Below are positions 47,286 through 56,460 of a stretch of 64,000 nucleotides of DNA, piece after piece. The position numbers and the translations under genes are program-made. The notes below the pieces were generated by a model. It was given only the letters and a program-made list of their open reading frames with translations, was not told where the DNA came from and did not search any database. The stretch lies in IMG/VR virus record IMGVR_UViG_3300009130_000010, positions 38,930-102,929 of that record, one strand, 5' to 3'. Position 1 is the stretch's first letter; the number at the start of each line of letters is the position of its first letter. This stretch comes from a virus.

Positions 47286-48221
47286 ATGACATATTCAACA
47301 GGCAACATAATTACTGCCGCTGATTACAATAGTTTTGTTTCTACTGTCAATGGCGCGATAGGAACCGGTTCGGGTTCTAAAGGTTATGGACAAAGTGCAT
47401 TATCTACTGTATCAGCTACAGACCAAATTACTGCGGCACAATGGACAGCATTATTAAATGCTGTTGCTACGGCGGCAACACACCAAGGTACATCAGTTGA
47501 TATACCAGGTGCTAGTGATACTGGTTATCCGGCATCTAGTGATACTATACACGCTTTTGACGGTTCACAAACAATCGGTGGACAAGCGTATTCATATGAT
47601 TTATCAAGTGCTGTTACTGATATAGATACAAACTATCAGAACGTTGACGCAGGTCAGCAAACTACTTTAGGTACTCAGCACACTTCTCAAAGAGGTTCAG
47701 CTTGGGGTGGTGAAGTAGGAAGTGCGGCAATTAATTCAGATGTAACAGTTACATTTGCTGATAATAACGCGGCAAGATACTTTTTTAATACTGGTGGTGA
47801 AATCCATATTACTTTGGATCAACCAACAGCGACTACTACACAATCTCAAAATTGGGAATCTATTTTTGATACTTCCATAGGAACTATTAAAATGGGTTAT
47901 ACTGGAACTACAAGAACTGGTTCAGGCGGAACGCCAAGTACTACTACAGGATTTTACGATTTGTCAACATCATATGCGACTATTTTTGAAGGAACAAACA
48001 TTGGTTCAGGTGCTTATAGTGCCAACGATGTATTAGTTCAAGCAAAAAGCGACGGCGCTGGAGTTATTACTTTTCAAATTACATTAGATGATCAACACGC
48101 TCCAACAAGTCCAAGCACAGTTGACACAGTTGAATCTGGGACTAAAGCAGACATTACGATTAGAAAATCGAGCACATACACGATTGCTACTCCGGCCTTT
48201 GCTACAACAGATTCATTCTAA
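47286..48221 (+). CDS. Tail fibre/tail structural protein
   Basis: A 311-residue Thr/Ser/Gly-rich protein beginning MTYSTGNIITAADYNSFVST, a start widely shared by marine phage tail proteins. Around residue 165 there is ARYFFNTGGEIHITLD, a beta-sandwich signature also seen in these proteins, and the C-terminus is a regular beta structure. It ends the structural operon; a terminator follows 50 bases later. Receptor contact or fibre attachment is likely but not shown. Confidence 0.65.
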   Translation: MTYSTGNIITAADYNSFVSTVNGAIGTGSGSKGYGQSALSTVSATDQITAAQWTALLNAVATAATHQGTSVDIPGASDTGYPASSDTIHAFDGSQTIGGQAYSYDLSSAVTDIDTNYQNVDAGQQTTLGTQHTSQRGSAWGGEVGSAAINSDVTVTFADNNAARYFFNTGGEIHITLDQPTATTTQSQNWESIFDTSIGTIKMGYTGTTRTGSGGTPSTTTGFYDLSTSYATIFEGTNIGSGAYSANDVLVQAKSDGAGVITFQITLDDQHAPTSPSTVDTVESGTKADITIRKSSTYTIATPAFATTDSF

Positions 48222-48239
48222 AAATAGTCTAAATAATAC

Positions 48240-48268
48240 TTGACACCCTAATCCAAAGACTATATAAT
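48240..48268 (+). promoter_or_regulatory. Consensus sigma70 promoter for the right-hand accessory block
   Basis: Perfect TTGACA (48240-48245), 17-base spacer, perfect TATAAT (48263-48268). Transcription would begin near 48275, inside the left arm of the terminator hairpin at 48271-48300. It would drive 48326 onward, a tightly overlapping gene run with no other obvious promoter. Confidence 0.85.
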
Positions 48269-48270
48269 AT

Positions 48271-48307
48271 AGCGAGTATGTGTAAAAAACACTACTCGCT
48301 ATTTTTA
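48271..48307 (+). terminator. Rho-independent terminator ending the tail operon, overlapping the promoter start site
   Basis: Eight-base stem AGCGAGTA/TACTCGCT extended by GTGT/ACAC (one bulged T) with an AAAAA loop, then ATTTTTAT. It should stop late read-through from the tail genes. Transcripts starting at about 48275 would lack the first bases of the left arm and so should terminate less well. Confidence 0.8.
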
Positions 48308-48325
48308 TATTAGGATAACCGTATC

Positions 48326-48676
48326 ATGACTCAAGAAACAAAAGACTTATTCAAAAAAGCAAATTATCGACAAGTCCAAAATAACCAATTACAATTACTC
48401 AAAGAATTAACTGCCGAAAGGCTTACAATTGGTTATAACGGCGGAATGTTTAATATTGATCCAACTCTACTGAATCTATTAGATTTGCTTGAACGTAAAA
48501 ATTACACTACGGCTGTTATAGACGACCGTAATGACAATCCAATTGAAGTCGAAGTTAAACCTTTTATGACATTAATTTTGGACACTTATGTTCAAGAACA
48601 AAATCGAGCCCTAGCAGAAAAAAGGGAAATAGTTACAGCAAGAAGCGTGGAAGAGATATTAACATATGACGACTAA
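48326..48676 (+). CDS. Conserved hypothetical phage protein
   Basis: A 116-residue, mostly helical, charged protein (MTQETKDLFKKANYRQVQNN, then GYNGGMFNIDPTLLNLLDLL). It resembles small proteins found near tail and accessory genes in T4-like marine phages, but I know no function. It is the first gene after the sigma70 promoter, so probably early. It overlaps the next gene by 11 bases. Confidence 0.6.
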   Translation: MTQETKDLFKKANYRQVQNNQLQLLKELTAERLTIGYNGGMFNIDPTLLNLLDLLERKNYTTAVIDDRNDNPIEVEVKPFMTLILDTYVQEQNRALAEKREIVTARSVEEILTYDD

Positions 48677-49490
48677 AGGCGTATTAATATTTGCTAAAAA
48701 TAACGAACAGTTTAATTACATAAAGCAGGCCGAAGTGGCTGGTGTTATGGCAAAGCATTTCCTTGACGTTCCTATCTCATTAATTACTTTAGAAGAAGAT
48801 TATAAAAATAATACTAGCGATATATGGGACGAAGTAATATATCTAGATGATGTAGAAGTAGTTAATGGGCGTGGTGTTTATGTTAAAGGCAAACGTCAAG
48901 ACATTACATGGTACAATTTAAATAGGTTATTAGCTTACGATTTATCTCCATACGATGAAACAATATTAATCGACGGCGATTATTTAATACAAAATTCAGT
49001 ATTATCTAACGTGTGGGGAAGTGTTGAACCAATGTTAATGAATACTACTAGTAGGTTACCTAGTAAAAAACAAGAACATATTTACGAAAAAGTTATTACA
49101 GATGGCTATCCTAATATACATTGGTTTACTGTATGTTACTTTAGAAAATGTACTGAAGCTGAAAAATGGTTTACACTAGCAAAAGAAATCAAAGAAAACA
49201 ATGACTTTTACAGTACAACATTTAATAGTCCATATACTTTTTATAGAAATGATATAACAGCTTCTATTGCCTCTCATATTATAAATGGGTACTCAGATGG
49301 ATATTTAAAACCATTGCCCACAAGACAAATAAACAGTTATCCTCCAGAAACAATTATAGATATTAACAAAGGAAGTATAACACTTAATACAGGTGATGGA
49401 CCTGTAAGATTAAAAGATACAAACGTACATTTATTAAACAAACTCGAAATAGAAAACAACTACGATAGGTTTATGGAACTTTATGGCTAG
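48666..49490 (+). CDS. Putative glycosyltransferase (GT-A-like)
   Basis: A 274-residue protein with the look of a GT-A nucleotide-sugar transferase: an N-terminal GVLIFAKNN strand and a DxD-type motif, YDETILIDGDYLIQN (about residue 97-110). The later PNIHWFTVCYFRKCTEAEKW section is shared in style with the next gene. Its nearest neighbours are two further candidate glycosyltransferases, suggesting synthesis of a glycan on phage or host surface. Donor and acceptor unknown. Confidence 0.6.
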   Translation: MTTKGVLIFAKNNEQFNYIKQAEVAGVMAKHFLDVPISLITLEEDYKNNTSDIWDEVIYLDDVEVVNGRGVYVKGKRQDITWYNLNRLLAYDLSPYDETILIDGDYLIQNSVLSNVWGSVEPMLMNTTSRLPSKKQEHIYEKVITDGYPNIHWFTVCYFRKCTEAEKWFTLAKEIKENNDFYSTTFNSPYTFYRNDITASIASHIINGYSDGYLKPLPTRQINSYPPETIIDINKGSITLNTGDGPVRLKDTNVHLLNKLEIENNYDRFMELYG

Positions 49491-50358
49491 AAAATATAAA
49501 AGACAACGAGGCTTTTTTACTATAGCACAATATAGTGAGAAGTTTGGTGACTATCCTAGAATGGCTTATGCTTTAGCATTAAGTTTAAAAGCAAGTCAAA
49601 AAGAAGCACCATACTTGGCAGTTGGCATGACAGCAGAAGACCAAAAACGTTTACCTGACAATTATAAAGAAGTGTTTGATGAAGTAGTTACTATTCCATG
49701 GACTGACGAAGCATTACCTCATAATTGGAAATTACATAACTGGTGGAAAGCATATCATATGACACCTTACAAAGAAACAATTTGTTTAGATGCTGATATG
49801 ATTTTTACACACGACCATAGTGAATGGTGGAATATATTAGCAAGACGTTTTCCATTACAAATTTGTAATAGTCCTATAACATTTAAAGGACACAAAGCAG
49901 ATGTAAGTTATTACAGTAAACAATTTGCTAGAAATAATTTATATAGAGGGTATGCGGCCTTAACTTATTTTAGACAAAGTAAAGAAGCAAGGAAATTTTT
50001 TAATGTATGCGAAGACATATTTAAAAATTGGGACGACTACAGTTGGGAATATATTAGACATAACAAAGTACGTTGGGCGGCAACAGATGAAGTGTATGGA
50101 CTTGCTATTAGATTATTAGAATGGGAAGATAAAGTTAAACCTATTCCAAGTTTTACTTTTGTACATTTAAAATCAAAATGTCAAGGACTATTAGATTATA
50201 AAGTACAAGACATAGACTGGCCAGAATACTTAATGGATAGTTGGGACGAAGATGGTAGATGTTTTATTAACAATTACTTACAAACAAAACCAGTACATTA
50301 CCACGTTAAGAAATGGTTAACAGATAAACATATTGAACGATTAGAGGAACTAGCATGA
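49483..50358 (+). CDS. Putative glycosyltransferase (GT-A-like)
   Basis: A 291-residue protein with the motif YKETICLDADMIFTHDHSEW (DxD, about residues 98-108), the metal and UDP-sugar binding core of GT-A enzymes. MAYALALSLKASQKEAPYLA near the start and LTYFRQSKEARKFF later support a glycosyltransferase fold. It overlaps the previous gene by eight bases and the next by four. It may be a distant paralogue of the upstream gene. Confidence 0.65.
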   Translation: MARKYKRQRGFFTIAQYSEKFGDYPRMAYALALSLKASQKEAPYLAVGMTAEDQKRLPDNYKEVFDEVVTIPWTDEALPHNWKLHNWWKAYHMTPYKETICLDADMIFTHDHSEWWNILARRFPLQICNSPITFKGHKADVSYYSKQFARNNLYRGYAALTYFRQSKEARKFFNVCEDIFKNWDDYSWEYIRHNKVRWAATDEVYGLAIRLLEWEDKVKPIPSFTFVHLKSKCQGLLDYKVQDIDWPEYLMDSWDEDGRCFINNYLQTKPVHYHVKKWLTDKHIERLEELA

Positions 50359-50924
50359 AACAAGAAGACGTACAAGCATTATCCGATAATCTATTCAATG
50401 TAAATGTTAAACGTGTTGCTAAAGCTAGTCAGCATAGAGTATATTATAATATCTTTGGTCAAATATTAGCATTAAGTCCTAAGGAAATAGCAGACTATAA
50501 AGAAGAATCATTTATTCGTGTTAGTAGAGATAGATATGTAGAACTAGCTGATACCAATTTAAAATCTTGGATGGTAGATACTAGCCAGGAGCCTCCACAA
50601 TTAATAAATATTAGTACTGATGCTATGTCATCAACCAACCGTGTTCATATAACAAATGAATACAATCCGAAGCGTCTTTTTAAGTTTGATTACAATTTAA
50701 AAACTAGAAAATTAAAATTAGTTTCAAATGGTAATTTACCAGATAAGAAAACAATTTGGGTTACACCAAAAGGTCAATATTCAATTATGCTAGAACGTAT
50801 ATACTTACACTCACTAGGAGAATTTGAATACGATATTAAACCATATCTCGACACAAAAGAAATTTCATTAGTATCTAGATATAATTTAGATATGTTAGTA
50901 AGTTATAGGACAAGCAATGATTAA
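50355..50924 (+). CDS. Hypothetical protein in glycosyltransferase cluster
   Basis: A 189-residue protein with alternating beta-like segments (VYYNIFGQILALSPKE, FIRVSRDRYVEL, RLFKFDYNLKTRKLKL). No motif recognised. It is translationally coupled to glycosyltransferase genes on both sides (ATGA-type overlaps), which points to the same process. It could be a structural protein of small size, but context is accessory. Confidence 0.5.
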   Translation: MKQEDVQALSDNLFNVNVKRVAKASQHRVYYNIFGQILALSPKEIADYKEESFIRVSRDRYVELADTNLKSWMVDTSQEPPQLINISTDAMSSTNRVHITNEYNPKRLFKFDYNLKTRKLKLVSNGNLPDKKTIWVTPKGQYSIMLERIYLHSLGEFEYDIKPYLDTKEISLVSRYNLDMLVSYRTSND

Positions 50925-51837
50925 TCAATATAAAGTAAGTGACTTTGACGTTGTATACATTTCATATGACGAACCTAATGCTGAAAAACATTGGGCAGAT
51001 TTAAAAAGTAAATGCCCGTGGGCAAAACGTGTACACGGTGTTAAAGGTTTTGATGCGGCTCATAATAAAGCAGGACAAATAAGTGAAACTGATAGAGTGT
51101 TTACTATAGACGGTGATAATATGGTAAGGGCAGATTTTTTTAATGAAGTATTAGAAATAGATGACGAAGCACAAAAGGACTTTGTTTTTAGTTGGTGTGG
51201 TCACAACATAATCAACGGATTAACTTATGGAAACGGTGGCGTTAAACTTTGGCCAAAACACATCATTACTAATATGGAAAGTCACGAGAAGTCAAAAACT
51301 GAACAACACGCCGTAGACTTTTGTTGGATGGTAACTTACTTTCAAATGGCAGATACTATGAGTGATGTCTGTGTTAACGGTAGTACTGAACAGGCATTTA
51401 GAGCTGGCATACGAGAAGGTGTTAAGTTAAGTTTAGATAGAGGTATACTTCCTGACAAATGGGAATACTTAGAAAAGAATCACTATAAAAATTTACATAG
51501 ACTGGCTATATGGTGTAGCGTTGGACTTGATGTAGAATTTGGCGACTGGGCAATACTAGGTGCTAGGATGAGTACTTACATGACAAACGTTGAACGTTGG
51601 GACCATACACAAATTGCTAATTATGATTTCATGCAACCTTTCTGTAAAGAAATGTTAGAAAAATATAAAGATGTTGAAACAAGAAAACTAGCTATTAAAG
51701 AATATGGTGACTTACTTAGAAAAGATTTACAATTTAGAATTGCTGATTTAGATGCTGAATCTAGTAGATGGTTTAAAATGGTTTATGAGAATCCTACTAG
51801 ATATGGAGTTATGTTAACTGAACAAGATATAAAATGA
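50917..51837 (+). CDS. Putative glycosyltransferase
   Basis: A 306-residue protein. FDVVYISYDEPNAEKHWADL and the DxD-like TDRVFTIDGDNMVRADFF (about residues 60-77) indicate a GT-A fold. A GHNIINGLTYGNGGVKLW section follows, a pattern I associate with phage and large-virus glycosyltransferases. The C-terminal half is helical. Coupled to its neighbours. Substrate unknown. Confidence 0.6.
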   Translation: MINQYKVSDFDVVYISYDEPNAEKHWADLKSKCPWAKRVHGVKGFDAAHNKAGQISETDRVFTIDGDNMVRADFFNEVLEIDDEAQKDFVFSWCGHNIINGLTYGNGGVKLWPKHIITNMESHEKSKTEQHAVDFCWMVTYFQMADTMSDVCVNGSTEQAFRAGIREGVKLSLDRGILPDKWEYLEKNHYKNLHRLAIWCSVGLDVEFGDWAILGARMSTYMTNVERWDHTQIANYDFMQPFCKEMLEKYKDVETRKLAIKEYGDLLRKDLQFRIADLDAESSRWFKMVYENPTRYGVMLTEQDIK

Positions 51838-52325
51838 AAATCTTATGTATAGGAAATGGTGTTAGTTTAAAAGATAATTTACATATTTGTAACTATCCAT
51901 ATGATTTTAAACTAGGAACTAAACGACAGTACAAAAGATTTAAAGATTTAGATTTTATTGCTGTAGCAGATAAGCAACCAGCAGAAGTATTAAGCGAAGA
52001 ATATAAAGGAAAAATTATTACTAAATGGAATACTAAAGAAAACTTTATTATTCCAAAAGAAGCAGACGATGATGACATTACAGGAACATTACAAATGAAA
52101 TATGCTGTTGAGTTAGGCGGAACAATTATTCATACAGTAGGGTTTGACTGTTTAAAAAATCGTATTGAGAAAGACGAAACGTGGGAATGGACAAAACCAG
52201 GCCCATGGGATATGACCAAACAACAACAAAGAAAATGGGATCAGGCATTAATGGACACATGGAAATCAAAAATGAAAGCCATCGAACACAGCAATCTCAA
52301 TATACAATGGAGACATTTCTTATGA
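51834..52325 (+). CDS. Rossmann-like protein with GNGVSL motif, possibly a glycosyltransferase
   Basis: A 163-residue protein starting MKILCIGNGVSLKDN. GNGxSL near the N-terminus is typical of DUF115 and GT42 sialyltransferase-type proteins, where it contacts the nucleotide sugar. The later LQMKYAVELGGTIIHTVGFD section fits a Rossmann strand-helix-strand. It is short for those families, so either a minimal domain or an unrelated protein. It overlaps the reductase gene by four bases. Confidence 0.45.
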   Translation: MKILCIGNGVSLKDNLHICNYPYDFKLGTKRQYKRFKDLDFIAVADKQPAEVLSEEYKGKIITKWNTKENFIIPKEADDDDITGTLQMKYAVELGGTIIHTVGFDCLKNRIEKDETWEWTKPGPWDMTKQQQRKWDQALMDTWKSKMKAIEHSNLNIQWRHFL

Positions 52326-53044
52326 TAGTAGACGTAACTGAAGTAGAACATTATACAGATAACCTATTTAAATTTAAAACAACAAGACCAGCGACATATA
52401 AATTTAGAGCAGGTGAGTTTGTGATGGTAGGATTAGATAGTGATGATCGTTCTATTCCTAAAAGGCCTTATAGCTTTTGTAATGGTCCTAATGAAGATTA
52501 CTTAGAATTTTATAGTATCAAATTACCAGACGGCCCACTTACAAGTAAATTACAACATATTAAAGAAGGTGATAAATTATTCGTAGGTGACAAAACTACA
52601 GGAACATTAGTAACAGACAACATATGGCCAGGTGGCATACCAAATAGTAACTTATGGCTTATAGCAACCGGAACTGGTATTGCTCCTTTTATGAGTTTAT
52701 TACGTGATCCAGAAATATATGGAATGTTTAATCTAGTAAATGTGTGTTGGACTACACGAACAATAAAAGATCAAGATGCTTATAAATCTATTTTAGAAAC
52801 AATGGATTGTAACTATATTCCTACAGTTACACAAGAAGACTTTCACAGACGTGGACGAATTACAGATTTAATTAAAGAAGGCAAAGCATTTCAAGAAACA
52901 TCACCCGAAAAAGATAAAGTTATGCTATGCGGTAGTATGGATTTTAATATCGAAATGAGAGACTACCTTGAAGAACGTGGTTGGCTAGAAGGTAGCAAAT
53001 CACAAGTTGGTTCATTTGTAGTAGAGAAAGCATTTGTTAAATGA
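52322..53044 (+). CDS. Ferredoxin/flavodoxin-NADP+ reductase (bacterial Fpr type)
   Basis: A 240-residue FAD enzyme exchanging electrons between NADPH and ferredoxin or flavodoxin. Motifs: FAD-binding KRPYSFCNGP (RxYS), LPDGPLTSKL, NADP-binding LIATGTGIAPFMSLLRDP, CGSMDFNIEMRDYLE, and the C-terminal FVVEKAFVK, which extends past the aromatic end as in proteobacterial subclass I Fpr. The frame is open back to 52181, but ATG at 52322 overlaps the previous stop (ATGA) and gives the normal length. It sits directly upstream of a GDPD-like gene and SufB, so it may supply reducing power for Fe-S assembly or the radical SAM enzyme. Confidence 0.9.
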   Translation: MIVDVTEVEHYTDNLFKFKTTRPATYKFRAGEFVMVGLDSDDRSIPKRPYSFCNGPNEDYLEFYSIKLPDGPLTSKLQHIKEGDKLFVGDKTTGTLVTDNIWPGGIPNSNLWLIATGTGIAPFMSLLRDPEIYGMFNLVNVCWTTRTIKDQDAYKSILETMDCNYIPTVTQEDFHRRGRITDLIKEGKAFQETSPEKDKVMLCGSMDFNIEMRDYLEERGWLEGSKSQVGSFVVEKAFVK

Positions 53045-53481
53045 GAAAAATAAGTCACAGAGGAAATTTAAATGGGCCTAATCCTGAAAGGGAGAACAGT
53101 CCACATTATATTTTTGAGGCACTAGCAGAAGGATTTGATGTTGAAATTGATGTATGGTATCAAAACGGAATGATACAACTAGGGCATGATAAACCTATAT
53201 ATACTGTTAACAAGAAAATGTTAAACATGAATGGCTTATGGTGTCATGCTAAAAATGTTGAAGCATTAGAGTATATGACTAACAACGACATTAATTGTTT
53301 TTGGCATCAAGGAGATGATGTTACGTTAACAAGTAAGGGTTATATATGGACACACTCTGACTACAATACTTACACACCAAAATCAGTAATATGTCATATG
53401 GAGAGACCTAGTATAGAAGAACTAGAAGTATATAAAAATTGTTATGGTTTATGTAGTGATTACATCGGAGTTATAGAATGA
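53041..53481 (+). CDS. Short glycerophosphodiesterase-like (GDPD/PLC fold) protein
   Basis: A 146-residue protein with the catalytic core of the GDPD family: ISHRGNL (first His), [12 protein letters not shown] (Glu and Asp metal ligands) and [10 protein letters not shown] (second His). Typical GDPDs have about 250 residues; this stops soon after the first half of the barrel but then continues with [14 protein letters not shown] and YIWTHSDYN strands, so it may be a trimmed barrel. It overlaps Fpr and SufB genes by four bases each. It may act on phospholipid headgroups or another phosphodiester. Confidence 0.6.
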   Translation: MRKISHRGNLNGPNPERENSPHYIFEALAEGFDVEIDVWYQNGMIQLGHDKPIYTVNKKMLNMNGLWCHAKNVEALEYMTNNDINCFWHQGDDVTLTSKGYIWTHSDYNTYTPKSVICHMERPSIEELEVYKNCYGLCSDYIGVIE

Positions 53482-54923
53482 AAAAAGAAACAGTAAAAAC
53501 AGTTGATAAATTCTCCGAGTATAAGCACGGCTGGTCAACTGATATAGAATCAGATACAATTCCAAAAGGCATAAACGAAGATATTGTTAAAATAATATCT
53601 TCTAAAAAGAATGAACCGCAATGGATGTTAGATTGGCGTCTTAAAGCCTATAGAGCTTGGATTAAAATGGAAGAGCCTAATTGGGCTAACGTTGATTTTC
53701 CTCAAATAGATTATCAAGATTTATATTATTATTCAGCACCTAAGAGTATGGCAGATGGTCCTAAGAGTTTAGATGAAGTAGACCCTAAACTATTAGAAAC
53801 ATACAAAAAATTAGGAATACCATTAGCAGAACAAAAAAAGTTAGCAGGTGTGGCAGTAGATGTTGTATTTGATAGTGTGTCAGTTGCTACAACATTTCAA
53901 GACGAATTAGAAAAAGCAGGAGTAATATTTTGTCCAATATCAGAAGCAATTCAGAAGCACCCAGAATTAGTTAAAAAATACATTGGTTCTGTTATACCAA
54001 TACGTGATCATTTTTATGCGGCGTTAAATTCTGCTGTATTTACAGATGGATCATTTGTGTATATTCCACCAGGTGTAAAATGTCCTATGGAATTATCAAC
54101 ATATTTTAGAATTAATGCTGAAAAAACAGGTCAATTTGAAAGGACATTAATAATTGCTGACAAAGGAAGTTATGTAAGTTATTTAGAAGGATGTACAGCA
54201 CCAATGAGAGATGAGAATCAATTACACGCCGCCAATGTAGAATTAGTTGCTCTTGATGATGCTGAGATAAAATATTCAACAATTCAAAATTGGTACCCAG
54301 GTGACGATCAAGGAAAAGGTGGCGTATATAATTTAGTTACTAAACGAGGAGCCTGCCGAGGACGTAACAGTAAAATAAGTTGGACCCAAGTAGAAACAGG
54401 TTCAGCAGTTACGTGGAAGTATCCTAGTTGTATATTACAAGGAGATAACTCTTCGGGTGAATTTTATTCTGTTGCTGTAACAAACAATTACCAACAAGCA
54501 GATACAGGAACTAAAATGATTCATATGGGTAAGAATACAAAAAGTAGAATAATCTCAAAAGGTATTTCCTGTGGACATTCACAAAACACTTACAGAGGAT
54601 TAGTTAGTATTAAGAAGATGGCCGATAAGGCTCGCAATTATACACAATGCGATTCATTACTTATAGGCGACAAGTGTGGAGCACATACTGTTCCATACAT
54701 AGATAATAATTGTAAGACTTCAGTATCAGAACACGAAGCGTCAGCATCTAAAATTAGTGATGACCAATTATTTTACATAAGACAACGAGGCATACCAGAG
54801 GAACAAGCTGTTAGTTTAATTGTTAATGGGTTTTGTAAAGAAGTATTACAAAAATTACCAATGGAGTTTGCTATGGAGGCACAGCAACTCGTAGGAATTA
54901 GTTTAGAGGGGAGCGTAGGATAA
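53478..54923 (+). CDS. sufB: SufB, Fe-S cluster scaffold subunit
   Basis: A 481-residue SufB, full length for the family. Conserved blocks: [158 protein letters not shown] and the typical end [15 protein letters not shown]. Multiple conserved Cys remain, including in EGCTAP and QCDSLL. SufB builds Fe-S clusters in a SufBC2D complex. It is followed by VOC, SufE, SufC and SufD-like genes in one overlapping run. It appears intact, so it is probably functional. Confidence 0.97.
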   Translation: MKKETVKTVDKFSEYKHGWSTDIESDTIPKGINEDIVKIISSKKNEPQWMLDWRLKAYRAWIKMEEPNWANVDFPQIDYQDLYYYSAPKSMADGPKSLDEVDPKLLETYKKLGIPLAEQKKLAGVAVDVVFDSVSVATTFQDELEKAGVIFCPISEAIQKHPELVKKYIGSVIPIRDHFYAALNSAVFTDGSFVYIPPGVKCPMELSTYFRINAEKTGQFERTLIIADKGSYVSYLEGCTAPMRDENQLHAANVELVALDDAEIKYSTIQNWYPGDDQGKGGVYNLVTKRGACRGRNSKISWTQVETGSAVTWKYPSCILQGDNSSGEFYSVAVTNNYQQADTGTKMIHMGKNTKSRIISKGISCGHSQNTYRGLVSIKKMADKARNYTQCDSLLIGDKCGAHTVPYIDNNCKTSVSEHEASASKISDDQLFYIRQRGIPEEQAVSLIVNGFCKEVLQKLPMEFAMEAQQLVGISLEGSVG

Positions 54924-55351
54924 TGTCAAATAGATTTCATTTAGCCATACTAGCAGGCGATCTAGAAGTAGCAATAAAATTTTATTGTGATGTGTTAGGT
55001 TGTAAAAGAGGTATGGCAGAATTTAAATACCCCGATGCTTGGGTAGATATTAACTTCTGGGGTAATGAGTTAACACTACACGCATCAGATCCAAAAGATA
55101 AAAATGCTGGCGAACGACATAATGTTGATATGGGTAATGTATCTGTACCTCATTTTGGTGTACACTTAGACAATGATGTATTTCAAAATTTAAAACAGCG
55201 AATAATAGATAACGGAATAGAATTTTTAGATCCTCCCTTCATTAGGTTTGAAGGCGAGAGTAGACAACAAGAAACAATGTTTATCGAAGACCCTAACGGT
55301 AACTGTTTAGAAATTAAAACAATGGCGAATCCAGATGAATTATTTAGATAA
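54923..55351 (+). CDS. VOC/glyoxalase-family protein
   Basis: A 142-residue vicinal-oxygen-chelate protein: N-terminal FHLAILAGDLEVAIKFYCDV then LGCKRG, a central NELTLHASDP, a second half HFGVHLDNDVFQNLKQRI and the C-terminal FIEDPNGNCLEIKTM with the usual Glu ligand. Metal-ligand His residues sit at the expected starts of each half. It lies between SufB and SufE, with one-base and 17-base overlaps. Reaction unknown; a small dioxygenase, lyase or binding protein are all possible. Confidence 0.8.
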   Translation: MSNRFHLAILAGDLEVAIKFYCDVLGCKRGMAEFKYPDAWVDINFWGNELTLHASDPKDKNAGERHNVDMGNVSVPHFGVHLDNDVFQNLKQRIIDNGIEFLDPPFIRFEGESRQQETMFIEDPNGNCLEIKTMANPDELFR

Positions 55352-55739
55352 AATTACAGAGTATAAAAATAACATTGAAACGTTACGAGCAATTGAAAGT
55401 TTAGAAGTTTACCGATGGTTGATTTCGCTCGGGGCAAAATTAAACTTCGATCCTTTAAGTGAAGAAAAACGTATTGAAGAAAACAGAGTAAGTCGTTGCC
55501 AGTTTGATTTATTTGTTGATTGGGAAGATGGTAAATTTAAAGCATGGAGCAACGCCATGATAGCTGGAGGTTATGCTTACATACTAATAGATATTTTTAA
55601 TTCTCCAGGAGCAGAAAAAATCACAATAGAACAATTTGAAGAAATTAAACTAGACGAATTACTAACAATGAATAGAAAAACTGGATTCTATCAAATGATC
55701 GAGATAATGATAAAAAGGATACCGAATGTTAAAAATTGA
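55335..55739 (+). CDS. sufE: SufE-like sulfur acceptor
   Basis: A 134-residue SufE relative. The sulfur-accepting Cys is in ENRVSRCQFDLFVD (family form 'V.GCqS.vW'), and LTMNRKTGFYQMIEIM corresponds to the C-terminal 'L...R..G...M' of SufE. SufE takes persulfide sulfur from the SufS cysteine desulfurase and passes it to SufB. No SufS is in this window, so the host enzyme or a gene elsewhere must supply sulfur. It overlaps the VOC gene by 17 bases and sufC by 14. Confidence 0.85.
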   Translation: MNYLDKITEYKNNIETLRAIESLEVYRWLISLGAKLNFDPLSEEKRIEENRVSRCQFDLFVDWEDGKFKAWSNAMIAGGYAYILIDIFNSPGAEKITIEQFEEIKLDELLTMNRKTGFYQMIEIMIKRIPNVKN

Positions 55740-56460
55740 AAACTTAAAAGTATCAATAGATGGTAAAGAAATAATAAAAGACTTAACCCTTAATATTCCA
55801 AAAGGTGAAGTTCATGCTTTAATGGGTCCTAACGGATCAGGTAAAAGTACATTGGCTAATGTGTTAGCTGGGCGAACTGGTTATGATATTGATGGAACAA
55901 TTTCTTATCAAGGAAAAGATTTATTAACTTTACCAATAGAAGAAAGAGCTCAAGAAGGTTTGTTTTTAGCATTTCAATATCCTGTTGAAGTTCCTGGCGT
56001 TAATACAAGTAACTTTTTAAGATCAGCACTAAATCAAACTCGTAGACATAGAAAAGAAGCAGAATTAGACCCTTTAGAATTTGTTGCAAAAATACAACAA
56101 ACAGCAGAAACCCTTAACATTGACAAAACAATACTTAATAGAGAACTAAATGTAGGATTCTCAGGGGGCGAAAAAAAGAAAAATGAAGTATTACAAATGT
56201 CTATCTTAGAACCTACGTTAGCAATTCTAGATGAGACTGATTCTGGTTTAGATATAGACGCTTTAAGAATCGTAGCAGACGGTGTAAATGCTTTAAAAAA
56301 TAAAGATAGATCTTTTTTAATTATTACACATTACCAACGTTTACTAGATTACATTAAACCAGACTTTGTTCATGTTTTAATGGATGGGAAAATAGATAGA
56401 ACAGGATGTGAAGCACTAGCTTTAGAATTAGAAAAGAGTGGTTATGGACATACAAAATAA
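55726..56460 (+). CDS. sufC: SufC, Fe-S assembly ATPase
   Basis: A 244-residue ABC ATPase of the SufC type. Walker A MGPNGSGKSTLANVLAG, the SufC-specific stretch GLFLAFQYPVEVPGV, signature NVGFSGGEKKKNEVLQM and Walker B with ILDETDSGLDIDAL. It drives shape changes in the SufB-SufD pair during cluster assembly. Size and motifs are normal. It overlaps the SufD-like gene by 17 bases. Confidence 0.97.
   Translation: MLKIENLKVSIDGKEIIKDLTLNIPKGEVHALMGPNGSGKSTLANVLAGRTGYDIDGTISYQGKDLLTLPIEERAQEGLFLAFQYPVEVPGVNTSNFLRSALNQTRRHRKEAELDPLEFVAKIQQTAETLNIDKTILNRELNVGFSGGEKKKNEVLQMSILEPTLAILDETDSGLDIDALRIVADGVNALKNKDRSFLIITHYQRLLDYIKPDFVHVLMDGKIDRTGCEALALELEKSGYGHTK

Noticed and set aside
52181-52321. 47-residue N-terminal extension of the ferredoxin-NADP reductase
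   Set aside because: It overlaps the previous gene in another frame, has no family similarity, and the ATGA start at 52322 gives the normal enzyme length.
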